A stretch of DNA of 64,000 nucleotides from Patagioenas fasciata (lineage: Eukaryota > Chordata > Aves > Columbiformes > Columbidae), in NCBI RefSeq assembly GCF_037038585.1, contig NC_092521.1, forward strand, positions 76,932,398 through 76,996,397. Reading direction: 5' to 3'. The translations under genes were made by a program, and so were the position numbers. Below the pieces are notes generated by a model, which saw only the letters and a program-made list of their open reading frames with translations, ran no database searches and had not been told where the DNA came from. Positions 1 to 12,324 of the stretch are shown piece after piece; position 1 is the first letter of the stretch; each line of letters starts with the position of its first letter.

Positions 1-279
1 ATTATTGTACTTGAGATTATCACAATATTAAATTCAAATATCCTTTTTACATTAAGATAAACAAGATGAAATTTAAAAATACTTTTTACATATATGGCTT
101 TCAGCATTTGAAAAGACATTTCTAAGCATCTACTTAGAAAATATCTGCTAATATGTAATGTGATTGCAAAAGAGTTCTACAAACTATTTTGATTCTTTAA
201 GAACTTTTCAATCAATAGGGTCTTTATTATTTTCTGATTTCCCACAACACTTGGCTTCTTTTATGGGCTTTTCTTTGTG
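1..279 (-). other. CMBL: 3' UTR and downstream flank of CMBL copy A, with poly(A) signal
   Basis: This is the sequence just after the stop codon of copy A, read on the minus strand. A canonical AATAAA lies at 223-228 (TTTATT on the plus strand), about 50 nt after the stop, so the 3' UTR is probably very short. The same signal sits at the same distance in copies B (12268-12273) and C (25043-25048). The window opens inside the repeat unit, so another unit could continue to the left. Confidence 0.6.
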
Positions 280-3200
280 CTAAAGGTATTTATTCAGCCA
301 GTTGATCATATCCTTTCTTGCTTCTTCAATGAAAGGCTTATCTTGAGGATTGATATCTTCTCTTTTGCGATGTACAAACCCATGAGTCTGTCCAGGGTAG
401 ATTTTAACTCCATAATCAACTTTGCAGTTTTGTTTAAGCTTCTGTTCCAGTAGGGTGACCTGTAACACAGAATGTTCTATGTTGGCTGAGTACATAGTTA
501 AAGTGTTTTATATTTACAGTCCTGGCTTTTTACTGTCTGGGAGATACAGTATGTCCTTGACATAATTTTCTCTTCTACTAATTTTATACACAAATGCATT
601 CCTGTTACTCCACTTTCTTTTTTCAGCTGGGACTTCTTTCTTCCAGTAAAATAACAGAATGCTATTGTATAAAACTGCAAAAAAAGGAAAGGTACTTGAG
701 ATACTGTAGTGATACTTGATAAAGCTAAAAGCACTTCTCAGTGTCATGAGAAGGACAGCACTGCACAAGTTACTGTTGACAGACTTCACAAAAAAATAGG
801 GTAAGATGTATTAATTAAAAATTTGAATTAATTTGAAATTGAGGGAGGAGAGGCACAGATACAGAAACAGCCCTTCCAAGCTGGTGGTATTTTTGGCAGG
901 ACAATTAAGGTAAACAACACTCAGTGAAAGTGTGCCGCCTTCTGTGATCCCTTTGGTAGATAGTCGTTTTTATCCAGGCATTCTCCGCCCATGCTCCCCA
1001 AGACGTGTTGACAAGCATACCAGGAAGGAGAAGCTCTGCAGAACAGTGGGGAAGGAAAAGGGTAGTCACAGGATTTTTTCAGTCTCCTGAAACTACTGAT
1101 TCCACTGGTACAGGTGGGGTTTTTAAGCCGTTTTTTTGTAATATCAATATGATTAAAGAGTCTGTCCTGTGTTAAACCTGGCTGAAGTCTTCCTTTGACT
1201 GCCATTATGGATTCTTGACACTTTTCTCCTTGGAGCTCCCATATATAAATCATCCGTCTTTTTCAACAGAAACAAAAAAACAACATTTTTTGGTGTCACT
1301 GTAAATACTTTTGCTTCAGGGATAAACAACATAAATTTGAGTAACTTTGTTGTAAAGCTTGGTGAAAGAGGAAGCAAAGTGCAAACTAATATTTTTGTTT
1401 ATCTTAACTAAATACCAAATCACAAAACAAGCATGAAAAGAATAAAAACCTTCAAACATTTCTGATGGGAAACTCACCTCTTCCAACGGTATATAGTCAT
1501 CCTTTTCAGCAAAAATGAAAAAGGTGGGGTGAAGCAAATTGGACCTGTCCTCAAAGTACCTGATCACTCCTAGGGAAGCAAGAAAGGTATGAAAGGCGTC
1601 GTGCTACTTAAGGCAGTTAAATCACTACTAAATCTATACAGTCAAGATAAAAAACATTCTGATCAGTTAGAGCTGATCGTCTTGTAATAAAATTAAACAC
1701 ATTTTGCTTAGAAGTCCCTTTTGTTATGAAAACTTCCTGTGTTTTGGGATGTCACTAAAGATAGAAAGACCAGCTCTGTCCGAAAAGTCAGACAATGATC
1801 TTTATACGTTTGCCCCATTGTCATTTCTCTTTGGCTGTCTCCTTCTGACCACTGTCAGAATCAGGGTCCTGTGAAAGACGGACACTTCAGAGCTGCTACA
1901 TCTAGCACGATATGGCCATTTTTCAGGTAACTGTAAATATTCATCATTTCAGATACCTGTCTAGGATTTCTCTGTGCATATATTTACACTTATACAAACT
2001 CAGAACAAATTTCTGTTGTAATTTTGACTATTCAAATATGTTTGAATTTAAATCTCAAGAAAATGAAGTAGCTAGTGCTCTGGCCACTCTTTTCATTATT
2101 GGAATTCTTACAACAGAAAAGTGAAAATATAGCAAGTATTATAGCATTGATGAATTGACTCAACTGATCCGCAAATCGTGCAGCAAAACAGTCCCCATAG
2201 TCTTTCTGGGAAAATACGTTCAACCTCCTTTTACCTCAAATGAATATAACTTGATTTGGGTTATACATAAGTACAGAGATTTATGACAAAAATATTAAAG
2301 GTCACATAAATGCATTAAGAATGGAAGAGTGCGATGTTTGAAACAGAGAGTTAAAAAATGGTTCATACTAGTAATGAGGGAGCCCTGCCAGCAGTAACGT
2401 TGAGAAATAAGGGGTTTATGTCATGACCTGAAGCTCTGTGGTCTGCGCAGACCCCAACTCTGGTGACTCATTGGCAAAAGTCCTTGCACTCTAACAGCAG
2501 GGGAGAAGAAAGGCTACAGTGTGTCAATGCTGCCACCTCTTTTCCTGCAGGTTAAACAGGGCCATAGGGTACAGACAGGTTCTCCAAACAATGAAAAGCA
2601 GAGAGTGGGCAGGAACCCGTCCTAAGACTTGTGCAGGCTGAACAAGACACTGAGGCAAAGATTCACCTCATAGTTACTGGTGGCTCCTAAAAGACATAAA
2701 AGTTATGTCCAGAAATCATTTTATATCACGAGCCAAGAGGAATCTGACTTACAGTGAGACCTTGGCAATTGTCCCTTCTGTGCTATGTTGCACTGAAGTG
2801 ATCCTGACAGTGCCAAATGATCACATAGATGTTACTGGCTATGGTTATTTCAGTGCAATAATGTGAGTGTGTAATATCAAATTGCTTGAAGAGTTTGTAT
2901 AACAAAACCACCTCCTTCTTCCCCAAGATGTCTCACTGAGTTTTGTCACAGTAATACTTCTATAGAATAAGTTCCTGCCTGGTCCCATCTGCTCACGTCG
3001 TAATGGGCATTTTAGACTCACCATAGAGGGACACTCCAGTCTTCATATGAGGATTTTTCAGCATCAGATGTTGTACTGCTGCTCCACCCCAGCAAAACCC
3101 AATGACACCGGTCTCCTTTGCACCACATTGTTCCCTCAGATACTTCAGGACAACATCAACTTCCCTGAGACATGTAAATGAAAGCGAATTAAGACTCCAG

Positions 3201-5102
3201 CTCCGTTCCCCTGGCCTCCTGTTCCTCCCTTGCTGCTTCCCAGAGACTGGCTGGACATTGTTCTGCTTGTGGGAAGTGATGAGTGACTGCACTTGCTTCA
3301 CTCTTTTTTTTTTTTTCTCTTGCCTTCGCTTGTTAAACTGTGTTAATCTCCGTCCACGAGTTTTCTTGCTTTTGTTCCTCCTGTTCTCTCTCTTCTCTGT
3401 CCCTCTTGGGGGAGCAAGTGAGAAGATGCATGTGTGTTGGCTGCTGGCTGGGGTCAACCCACAACTCTTATTTATTATTATTTAACTTTAAAATATAAAG
3501 GAAAATCCAGAGGACAAGATCAGTCTTCCAAGATCACTGTTACCAGAACCCAAGGGGATTTATAAAGACCAGCCCAAGTAACTTTATAAATGGGAGTAGC
3601 TGTCTTAAAGGCTAACATAAATTGAAGTTTGAGACACGTGAGCAGTGAAGAACATCACATTCTCACAAATGTGTCTATAGGTAAACCGTCCCTCATAGGG
3701 AAGAGCAATGCTTTATGCAAATGTGGAAGCAAATTTGAAAGTGTTTCAAAATCAGCAGTAACATAATACAATGAAGTTACATGTCAGATAATAATGGGGA
3801 AAAATATAGTGAGCAGAATGAAAATGTAGTATGCTTTGAACTAGCTGAAATCTGATAGGGAGTAGGACTAATTTGCCACAGCTAAACAGTGTTTGATGGC
3901 TACATTTGCAACCTTGCTAAAACCCCTGGAGGTTGTGCCTGCTTGCAGGAACTGAATCAAACTGAAGTGGAAGGAGTGAGTTGAATCTTCTAGCCTTTGC
4001 CCGTTCTTTTCTTTTGACTCATTAACCTCATTTCTACTCTCTGTGCAGGGAAACAGTGGTCATTTATTCTTGTTCAAAGTTCTGCTTTTCTCCAAAAAGC
4101 ACCTCTCACATAACCATGAGCTTAACACAGGGACTGCATGGAATTTCTGTGAATACCCAACTGTATTTGATCCATTAATAACTTAGGATCAATTTTTACA
4201 TCTTTCCTGAGGTAAAAACTGAGGCTACAGAAGGATGACCAGTCTCTGGACAAGGAACAACAGTTGTACTTGTCTATTTTGCTGGCCTCTCGAGTTTTCA
4301 GCCAATCCTTGAAAGTTGCCCAGTCATTAGAAGGTTTCCAAGCTTCTTGGCCTGCAAAAAAATCTGGACAGATGGCTCTGCAAGAAAAACAAAAACATTT
4401 TATGCGTATTAAATCATACTGAGAACGGGTTAAAGGGAAGTCCATCTGCACTATACAACAAATTTTATCTGTTGAATATGCACAGAACTCAATCTACATC
4501 AAAGCACTGTACAAGCCACCCTTATTCTTTTTCTGTGTCTAATAAGGAGACTTAGCATAACTTCCAGATATATTTTGCCCTGTTAAAATCCATCATTTAA
4601 TTTGACAACTTGTTAACCACAATTAAAAACCATTAGCAGTTTCGCACTGGTTAAAAAAAAAAAAAAACAAACAGCCCTACAGTTTACATGGTAGATGCTT
4701 TTGGTGAGAAGGAATGCTAGCCCAGTAACATAGTAAAGAAAATATTTAATTGTTTTTCATATATTTGAGAACTTGATTCTTTCCTTGACACAACCTCCTA
4801 CATGGTACCTTCAAGGAATCACTTTATCTTCTCTGGAATTTTTACTGTGCCAGCCAAGTTACAGAGACCCTACAATAGGAGAGGGAAGCTGGCTGCTTCG
4901 GGCTATGGAGGCACTTCAATAACCCAATGAACAATACAGGATAAGATTTTTCTATATCTTCCCTCTTTTCTTTTGTACTTGTCTATTATCTTGTTACGAT
5001 AGGAGTACTCATCTATGTTAGACTTCTGACACTGTTTTAACAAACAGGAACCACTTTAGAGAAATCTGTAAGTGAAGCCTATTAAATTATTCCCGCTTGT
5101 AT

Positions 5103-5142
<40 letters not shown>

Positions 5143-5420
5143 TAAATAATTGGTTCAACAATCTTTCTTAAAAAAATATGTTTGGAAAACAGTAGAATTT
5201 CTTACATGTATCCATTAGTTGTCAGCATATCAGCTATGTATCTGGTGTTTGGAAGTTCCCATCCAAATACATCATGAATCACAATCACAGCTTTTTCCGT
5301 GCTGGCAGGTGGTTTGCAAACATACGCCTTGATGTGCCCAACTTGCACTTCTTGCCCACGGCCTCCGTAGTCAAACCTGTCTCCAATATCACATGGACAG
5401 GGCCTCGATTCGTTCGCCAT
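280..5420 (-). CDS. CMBL: CMBL copy A, intact carboxymethylenebutenolidase homolog
   Basis: Complete gene of five coding exons on the minus strand: 5206-5420, 4270-4377, 3022-3164, 1478-1569 and 280-459. Together they make 738 nt, or 245 residues, the usual CMBL length. All junctions are GT/AG. The start ATG ([10 protein letters not shown]) lies 8 nt inside an exon that opens after an acceptor at 5429-5430, implying an upstream non-coding exon. The product is a single-domain alpha/beta hydrolase of the dienelactone hydrolase family, cytosolic, with no signal peptide or membrane segment. The known triad of the family is Cys, Asp and His. Here I read Cys132 in GFCWGG (codon 3092-3094), Asp179 in AEKDD and His212 in GQTHGF, all present. 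In humans the enzyme hydrolyses lactone and cyclic carbonate esters, including the prodrug olmesartan medoxomil. The natural substrate of this copy is unknown. It differs from copy B at one residue (Val51 here). Confidence 0.93.
3200..3466 (-). mobile_element. ERVL-type LTR fragment in intron 3 of copy A
   Basis: Read on the minus strand, the sequence opens with a GTTGTGGGTTGACCCCAGCC-like start. It continues with a stretch like the widespread avian ERVL long terminal repeats: a CTCACTTGCTCCCCC-like stretch, AAGAAAACTCGTGG, a CAGTTTAACAA segment, then an A-rich tract. Only the 5' part of an LTR is present; it runs almost to exon 4 and no internal retroviral sequence accompanies it. It is an old, broken fossil. 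Copies B and C have it at the same place, and copy F lacks it, so it inserted after the A/B/C lineage separated from F. Recognition is by pattern only. Confidence 0.55.
5107..5138. repeat. (TA)16 microsatellite in intron 2 of copy A
   Basis: A perfect TA run of 16 units lies about 70 bp downstream (in gene sense) of exon 2. The equivalent tract in copy B has 13 units (17156-17181), and copy C has only a short interrupted version near 29880-29895. Confidence 0.9.
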
Positions 5421-5788
5421 GTGTGAGACTAAAGGACAAAAACCATTCAGTTGAGAATTTTCCAGCATACCATAATGAAAAAGATCCAAATACAGAGGTA
5501 TCATAGACTGTTGAATTTTTGAATCACTACAGTAGTGTTGTGAACATGCTGATTACTGTTAGAACTAAAATGAAGAAGTCCATAAGCCCCCTGGGTGATT
5601 TTTCATAAATAATAATCTTGTTAGAGTTTCTTATGTTATGAACTCTTCAATGGGGACCTGGTACATAACCAGGATTTCCCTGCCCTACAGTAAGAAATAC
5701 AGTAAAAATAAAGCTATGACCAACTAGCTGGGAGTCACCACAAATTATTTAAATAATGATGAAGCCAGTTCTTTCACTCTTCATCATA

Positions 5789-6818
5789 CAGAATCATAGA
5801 TTCATTTCAGTTGGAAGAGACCCTCAAGATTGTCGAGTCTAACTATAACAACTCCAGTACTGAACCATGTCCCGAAGAACCCCATCTAAATGCCTATTAA
5901 ACACCTCCAGGAATGGTGACTCCACCAGTTCCTTGAGCAGCCTGTTCCCATGCCTGACAACCCTTTCTGTGAATAATTTTTTTCCTAATATCCATTCTAA
6001 ACCTCCCCTGTCACAACATGAGGCCATTTCCTCTTGTCCCATCACTTGCTGCTTGGAAGAAGAGACCAACACCCTCCATGCTACAACCTCCTTTCAGGTA
6101 GTTATAGAGAGCAAAAAGGTCTCCCCTCAGCCGCCTTTTCTCCAGGCTAAAGAGCCCCAGCTCCCTCAGCTGCTCCTCATCAGACTTGTGCTCCAGGCCC
6201 CTCACCAGCTTCATCACCCTCCTCTGTACTCTCTCTAGTATTTGAATGTTGTTCTTGTGATGAGGGACCCAAAACTGAACGCAGTATTCAAGGTGTGGCC
6301 TCACCGGTGTTGAGTACAGTGGCACAATCACTTCTCTAGTTCTGCTGGCCACACTGTTTCTGATACAAGCCAGGATGCTGTTGGCATTTTTGGCTACTGG
6401 GGCACACTGCTGGCTCATATTCAACCGGCTGTTAGTCAACATCCCCAGATCCCCCTCTGCCAGGCAGCTTTCCAGCCACTCTTCTCTGAGCCTGTAGCAC
6501 TACCTGGGGTTGTTGTGACCCAGGTGCAGGACCCGGCACTTGGCCTGTTGAACCTCATACAATTGGCCTCAACCCAATGATCCAGCCGGTCCACATCCAT
6601 CTGTATGGCCTTCCTACCCTCCAGCAGATCAAAAGTCACACCCAATTTGGTGTTGTCTGCAAACTTACTAAGGGTGCACTCAATCCGGATCATCCAGATC
6701 ATTGATAAAGAGATTAAACAGGACTGACCTCACTACTGAGCCCTGGGACACACTGCTTGTGACCAGCCACCAGTTGTATTTGGTTCCATTCACTAGAATT
6801 TTTTGGGCCCGGCCTTTG
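5789..6818 (-). mobile_element. CR1 LINE, 5'-truncated, upstream of copy A exon 2
   Basis: About 1.03 kb of CR1 in minus orientation. The 3' end (low coordinate) has the typical terminal GATTCTGT-type repeat preceded by the conserved TCCAACTGAAATGA block. The body encodes the C-terminal part of the CR1 reverse transcriptase: 6011-6442 reads ...[22 protein letters not shown]..., and 6436-6702 contains the [15 protein letters not shown] segment upstream of it. The element is truncated inside the reverse transcriptase domain, its frames are interrupted, and it is not mobile. The empty site is seen in unit C near 30553-30590. It sits in what would be intron 1 of copy A. Confidence 0.9.
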
Positions 6819-9800
6819 CCAGGAATGCATAGTTTTCTTTAGTATAGAATGTAAAGACTTAATGTAGGACTCTGCATTCTGAAGAAAAAAAAAAATGCTA
6901 CTGTGTAGAAACAAATAATCACACTTAGATTAAATGTGATATTTTCCTGCAAAGATTTAAAATGTTTCATAATAGACTTTTTGAGTGTCAAGATATCTTT
7001 TTTCTAAACCAGCTTTACCCTCGGATGTTACAGATTTTTGAAGGAGAATACTTAAGGAAGGTGCCAAGAAAAATACACCAGCGAAAGCCAGAGTAGAAAA
7101 TTATATTTATTTAATATTTAATAAAGAATACATCTGAACTCCAAGATAGGAAAAATGAAAATCTGAGTATAAGGAAAAATTTATTGAGTTAAATGTTTTA
7201 TGAACAAGGTAACAGTAGGGTACGGTTAATGTTTTACAAACTATTACTTAAATGAAAATAAACAAGTAATTCACAAAGGTCAAAAAATACCAGCTGAATC
7301 TAACACAGATACATGTAGCTCCTTGATATCAAGTTAAAATTTTTATGCCATGGACTGTAAGTTAACCAACTGGGTGAACTGACTTCTTATTGCTGCAGAA
7401 TGATCCAAGTAACTTATTTGAATATGCATAGAGCATCTCCAAATTATTAAAGAATGTGGAGAGAATTTAGATAAATCTTTATGTAAACTCTCTTCAGATA
7501 AATTGCTTGCACTGTCTAGGAAACCTTCACTAGTATAGAAATAAGGACATTAAATCTTGACTATGCCAAATGCTCACAGAAAGAAACGGGGTTGCTGAAC
7601 AGCTCCTGAACTAGTGGGACTTCAATAGTTGTGGCACTAAAGGGACACCTTTAGGAAAACAAACAAGCAAATAATCCTGCAGCCAGGGGATTTGCACAGA
7701 CTTCCAGGGACCAAGATGTTCTGGACTGTAAAATTCAGCAGATCCCCAGCAGTGTTAGCAGGGCTACTGTTGAACCTCCTGTGAGATTTCATTTTCACAG
7801 ACCAATTCAAGATAAGCTGTAGCTTATTTCAAAGCTATATTAACTTTAGGAACACATTTATATAATACTAATCCTCTACGTTGTGGGTTTTTTTTTTTTT
7901 TTTTAATAAGCCATACCTACCCATATGAGTTTTTTTGGGTTTTTTATGTGTGTGGCGGCTTTTTTTGTTTTCATTTTCATTTTGGTTAGTTTTTGTTTTG
8001 TTTTGTTTTCACATGTTGTAGTCAAACATATAGGACTTGTAATTTAAAACAAGTCTACCAGGTAAAAATGAATTATTAGATGAACATACAAGACAAAAAA
8101 CCAGTTTAAATATATAATGATAAAGAGCCGATAACCGATTTTCCATTCACAAACTTTCCTTTGATGAAAAAAAAAAAAAAAACAAACAGAAAATAGAACA
8201 AAACCCAGCACTTGAATATTAAATAAACATATATTTCAGAACTCCAGAAACACAAACACAATCCCCTTACCAGTCAGTACGTCCTTGAAGTTTTTAATTG
8301 CAAACATTTCACATTATCTGATAAAATGCAAAGTAAAATGTAAAACATGAAATATTTAAAGATGCAGATACAGCAGCTGATGAAATAATCTCCAGATACA
8401 AGCCTGTAAGCAGTAGCGTTGGCTTGTGTGTTTTATAAGCCATGTAGACTCTCAAGCTTTTAATGTAGCCAAAATGTGCCAGTGTTTCTACATTTGCTGT
8501 AGAATGTGTTTCATACTAAGTGTTCTGTGGCTCTTTCAACAGACTCTCCTGAGTCCTCCTCCTGAGAGGTCTTCCTCACCTCAAAGGGAAAATAAAATAA
8601 TTCTGAATTATCATCTCAAACAATTTGGGAAAAGGGTAGAACCCTGGTGGCATTTGAATGAGCATGCACTCTTCAAAAAAGCATGAAGGTAAAGTGAAAG
8701 TCCCCCAAACATGTCAATGTCAGACCTCAGTACGCACTAGTTTAAAAACAAACAAACAAAAAACGAAATCAAACCAGACAACAACAAAAAAACCACCATC
8801 CACCACACATACCTGTAGCAGAGCAAGAGTGTGAGACAGCAGAGACGAGTTGCAAGACCTCACCGCAGATTGTTACCCCTGAATGAGATCCCAAAAGTGC
8901 CGACTCATGAAATGTAATGAGTGCGTGCAAGGATCAGGTTTCTACAAATAAGAGTTACGTAACTTACTGCCTTTAACTTTGCAAATCTCGGAGTCACAAA
9001 GTTGAAAGTTCACTCTTTCTGCAACTGTTATTTTTATTGCCAGTGTCGACAGGGTGTGCTACTGTGAGGAGTACTACTATAGCTGAGTACCAAACTCCTT
9101 TTTAAGTTACACAAAACAGTATTAAGCATAGGAGGTCTTTTCTTTTCACCTTAAGAGACACGTTCATGTAGATGAACAATTCATTTAGACAAAACTTTTT
9201 TTTTTTTTTTTTAAAGGGGTGTTCCTAGTAGTAGGGTGTAGTATTGCTTTTCAACATTACATTGTTATTATTTCCTTAGACTATTCATCCATTGGTAAAA
9301 GACACATCTGAAGTCATCAGCAGGGTGAGGTATTGAAGTAGAGACGCAATTTCAAAGATCTACACAAGACAGAACTTTGGATTCAAGTGACTGCCTGATC
9401 CTTGTACCCCTCCCATTCTTCTGATTTTCTTTTTTTTGGATTATTAGGATTATCCTTTGAATAGCGTTTTTTTAAGGATATTAGCAATCAAAACTCTCTA
9501 TTTCACCGTTTCCTCAGAGGCACATCTAAAAAGTAGCACTAAATCTATATATTAGTTCTACCACACTTTTGTGTTGGGAAGGTTACCTTAAGATTTTGTC
9601 CTGATGTATAAGCTGTTTCCCTGTATTGTAAGTAACTTTGTCAATGTTATTTATTTACAATTCCTAAAATGAAGTCAAACAAATGAAAAATAAGCACGCC
9701 AAAGAATTCCAGAATGAAATAATGGTGTTCAAAATGGGTTCTTGGCTTTTCTCTCTTGCATACTACAAAGAATAAATTATACCACACAGGGAGCTTAGAT

Positions 9801-10459
9801 ACTCCACAGCTCCTTCAAAGAACAGTAGTAAATTTGTACTTTAAATTTTATTTTCCTTTTTGCTTATTTATGGTGTTAGAGTTACAGCACACAAGCCATT
9901 TCAGTATTTCGGATGACTGCTGTTCTCTAAATATATGACCTGATCGTCCTCTTGCACACCAGCTAACCTTCTGATGTTAATGGAACTCCAGGAAAGTGGA
10001 GTCCTCCAGGTTTCACACTGGGGTAATCAAAGTACAAGAAACTTCCAGACCTTTGCATTCTTCTCCCAGAAAAAATGTGTTGTGAGAGCTGTATCACCCA
10101 GATAACAAGTGGATTCATACTTTACATATAGATGGTATCATCAAAAGTAATAGTCACAAGCAGAATTCTCTGAAGACCTCCCCACGGGAAAGATGAAGGT
10201 CCATTAGCAGCATGTAAAGAAGGAAAACACAGATGGGAAAAAGCAAAATAAATTAAAATCCCATCAGGAGAGAGACGGTTAATACATACTGCTGACTATT
10301 TTTAAATGATACATCACAATGTATATTTCTCTGATAGGATACAAGTCCAATTTGAGAGATTTTCATTAGTAATATTAGCCTTTCCTAAATTACATTTTCT
10401 TCCCATTAAATCACATAGCAATCTTTTCAGTAGCACTGAGAAGGTGAAAAGGGACATAC
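6819..10459. other. Upstream region of copy A (probable intron 1), no gene seen
   Basis: AT-rich non-coding sequence between the CR1 and the candidate first-exon block. It holds simple A/T homopolymers (about 7886-7904, 8166-8181, 9197-9213) and no convincing coding exon, RNA gene or further transposon. Unit C matches it only to about position 9222, where C switches to unrelated sequence. The piece 8879-9832 recurs in direct orientation at about 40007-41053. Confidence 0.5.
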
Positions 10460-10740
10460 CTTCTTTTCTCTCTGGAAGTACCAGCCCGCAGTGAAGATCC
10501 GTGGCAGCTGCTTTCAAACTACAGAACACAAGCCTTTCTCCCCAGGAAACGCAATTAATCCATGGCAGTCACTGTCACAGGCTGCACTGGAGGCCAACAC
10601 TGCCAGCGGGTTCAGAAACAGACCGGCAAATCCACAGCAGCTCGGTCCATCAGCTGCCGTGTGACACAGTGTGCCAGCAGCCACATCCAGCTCAGGGCTC
10701 CCCAGAGCCACCAGTACATGGGGTGAGAGGGAAAACTCCC
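10460..10740 (-). promoter_or_regulatory. CMBL: Candidate non-coding first exon/promoter block of copy A
   Basis: A GC-richer island in AT-rich surroundings. On the minus strand it ends at a strong donor, AAG|GTATGT (GT at 10459-10458), in the right orientation to splice to the acceptor before exon 2 at 5429. Human CMBL also starts with a non-coding exon. The block is kept in copy B (22501-22781) and, inverted, before plus-strand copy D (donor GT at 39371). I see no TATA box and cannot place the start site. Short open frames cross the block on both strands, but none resembles a known protein. This is an inference from splice signal, position and composition. Confidence 0.35.
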
Positions 10741-12044
10741 CACACAGCTGCCGCCTGAGACTGGGTGCTGAAGCAGATGCAACCTTGAGTTGTTGCAATG
10801 CAGAGATTTGTGTCATATGATCAATGGAAATATTATGTAACAACATACATAATGCAAAACCACATGGCATTTCTTATTTAAGCAGTAACCATGGTTTAAT
10901 ATTTTCTTTTATAAACAGGGGACATTTCTTTTATATACAGGGGCTGCACCTTGAAGGATAATATTCTGTGAAAGCTGAAGGGACACCCTGGGCTCACAAG
11001 CATTTCACTGAGAGGAAACTGGGTTGTGCTCAGTACAAAATTTTAGCTGCAGCTATTCCTTTCAGCATCACAGATGCAGAAAAGGACTCACCACAGGATT
11101 ACTGTGGATCACACTGAGAGGCACTGAAGGAGGAGAACTGCAGTGATGTTCCCCTAGTCACTAGGGATGGGCTGTACCTCACCAATCCTGGTACCTCATT
11201 AAATCACAGCACAGAGAAACCTGGTGATACTGGAAGGATTTGTGGAGGTGAGGAGACAATGTTGTCATCCACATTGGTTTAGATTCAACTCTGAATGAGG
11301 ATGAGGGGTAGGGCAACTGCCTGAGTCAATGAGAGTTGACAGAGGATTTGCATTGAGCTGGTTGTGAAATGATGTGATGCATTTTCCTGAAAAAAAAAAA
11401 CAAAAAACAAGGGGCAGCATCAGAAACTCAGCTGGTGCTGGGGCTTCTGATGAAGATAATGTGAGGGAGAAAGGAATGAAGGACGCTGGTGCTTAACAAA
11501 AGAGACATTATTAAATGTCAGAGGATTCTGATGTGGGTGAAGGTCAGACAGCCTAGCAAGAGGCCATTGCAGCTGCATCCAGATGTCTGTGAGTGTTTCA
11601 GAATCCAAAAGGAGGCTTAGAAATGCGGGAAACACAGGCATGTGTCTGAGGACAAGCATAAAGGAACAACACACCCCACAGACAGGCTAAGGTAGCAGCA
11701 GAACTTACTGCCATCAAGTGACACTGAACTAGGAATAGAAGTCCTTGTAAATGCATCAAAAATGAGGGAAGGGTCCCTTTACAGTCTGCATACATTTCTT
11801 CTCATCGTCCTGCTTCCCTTCCCTCTTTCTAGCATTATGTTGGGCTGGTTTTATGAATTCTGATTAGGATATTCTGTTTCCAAGAAAATGTCTCAGCCTT
11901 CCAAACCAGAACTGTATTTTCCTCAAATCTGAACATCTCAGAGATCTTTATGAGAGCATTTCTGAGGTGTGGGGAGAGTTCCAATGATTTTTTATCATAT
12001 TGACATTAATATAAAAAAGTGAAACTTTCAGATTCTATGTTAGA
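10741..12044. other. Spacer between units A and B
   Basis: Non-coding sequence between the candidate first exon of A and the start of unit B. No gene seen. Compared with the B-C spacer it lacks about 720 bp (see 23815-24536). Its last 250 bp resemble, but are clearly more divergent from, the corresponding B-C junction at about 24537-24850. Confidence 0.5.
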
Positions 12045-12324
12045 AATTATCGTACTTGAGATTATCACAATATTAAATTCAAATATCCTTTTTACATTAA
12101 GATAAACAAGATGAAATTTAAAAATACTTTTTACATATATGGCTTTCAGCATTTGAAAAGACATTTCTAAGCATCTACTTAGAAAATATCTGCTAATATG
12201 TAATGTGATTGCAAAAGAGTTCTACAAACTATTTTGATTCTTTAAGAACTTTTCAATCAATAGGGTCTTTATTATTTTCTGATTTCCCACAACACTTGGC
12301 TTCTTTTATGGGCTTTTCTTTCTG

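Noticed and set aside
1912-2124. Open frame on the plus strand repeated in A, B and C
   Set aside because: Its conservation follows only from the recent unit duplication. It lies in intron 4, has no recognisable domain, and the frame is not specially preserved.
2993-3457. A 154-residue minus-strand open frame containing CMBL exon 4, identical in A and B
   Set aside because: It is exon 4 read through the acceptor into the LTR scrap and through the donor into intron 4. The spliced model with exact family phases explains it better.
10501-10870. Overlapping open frames on both strands in the GC-richer block
   Set aside because: They have no similarity to a known protein, and no start or codon pattern favours either strand. 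I kept the block as a candidate non-coding exon instead.
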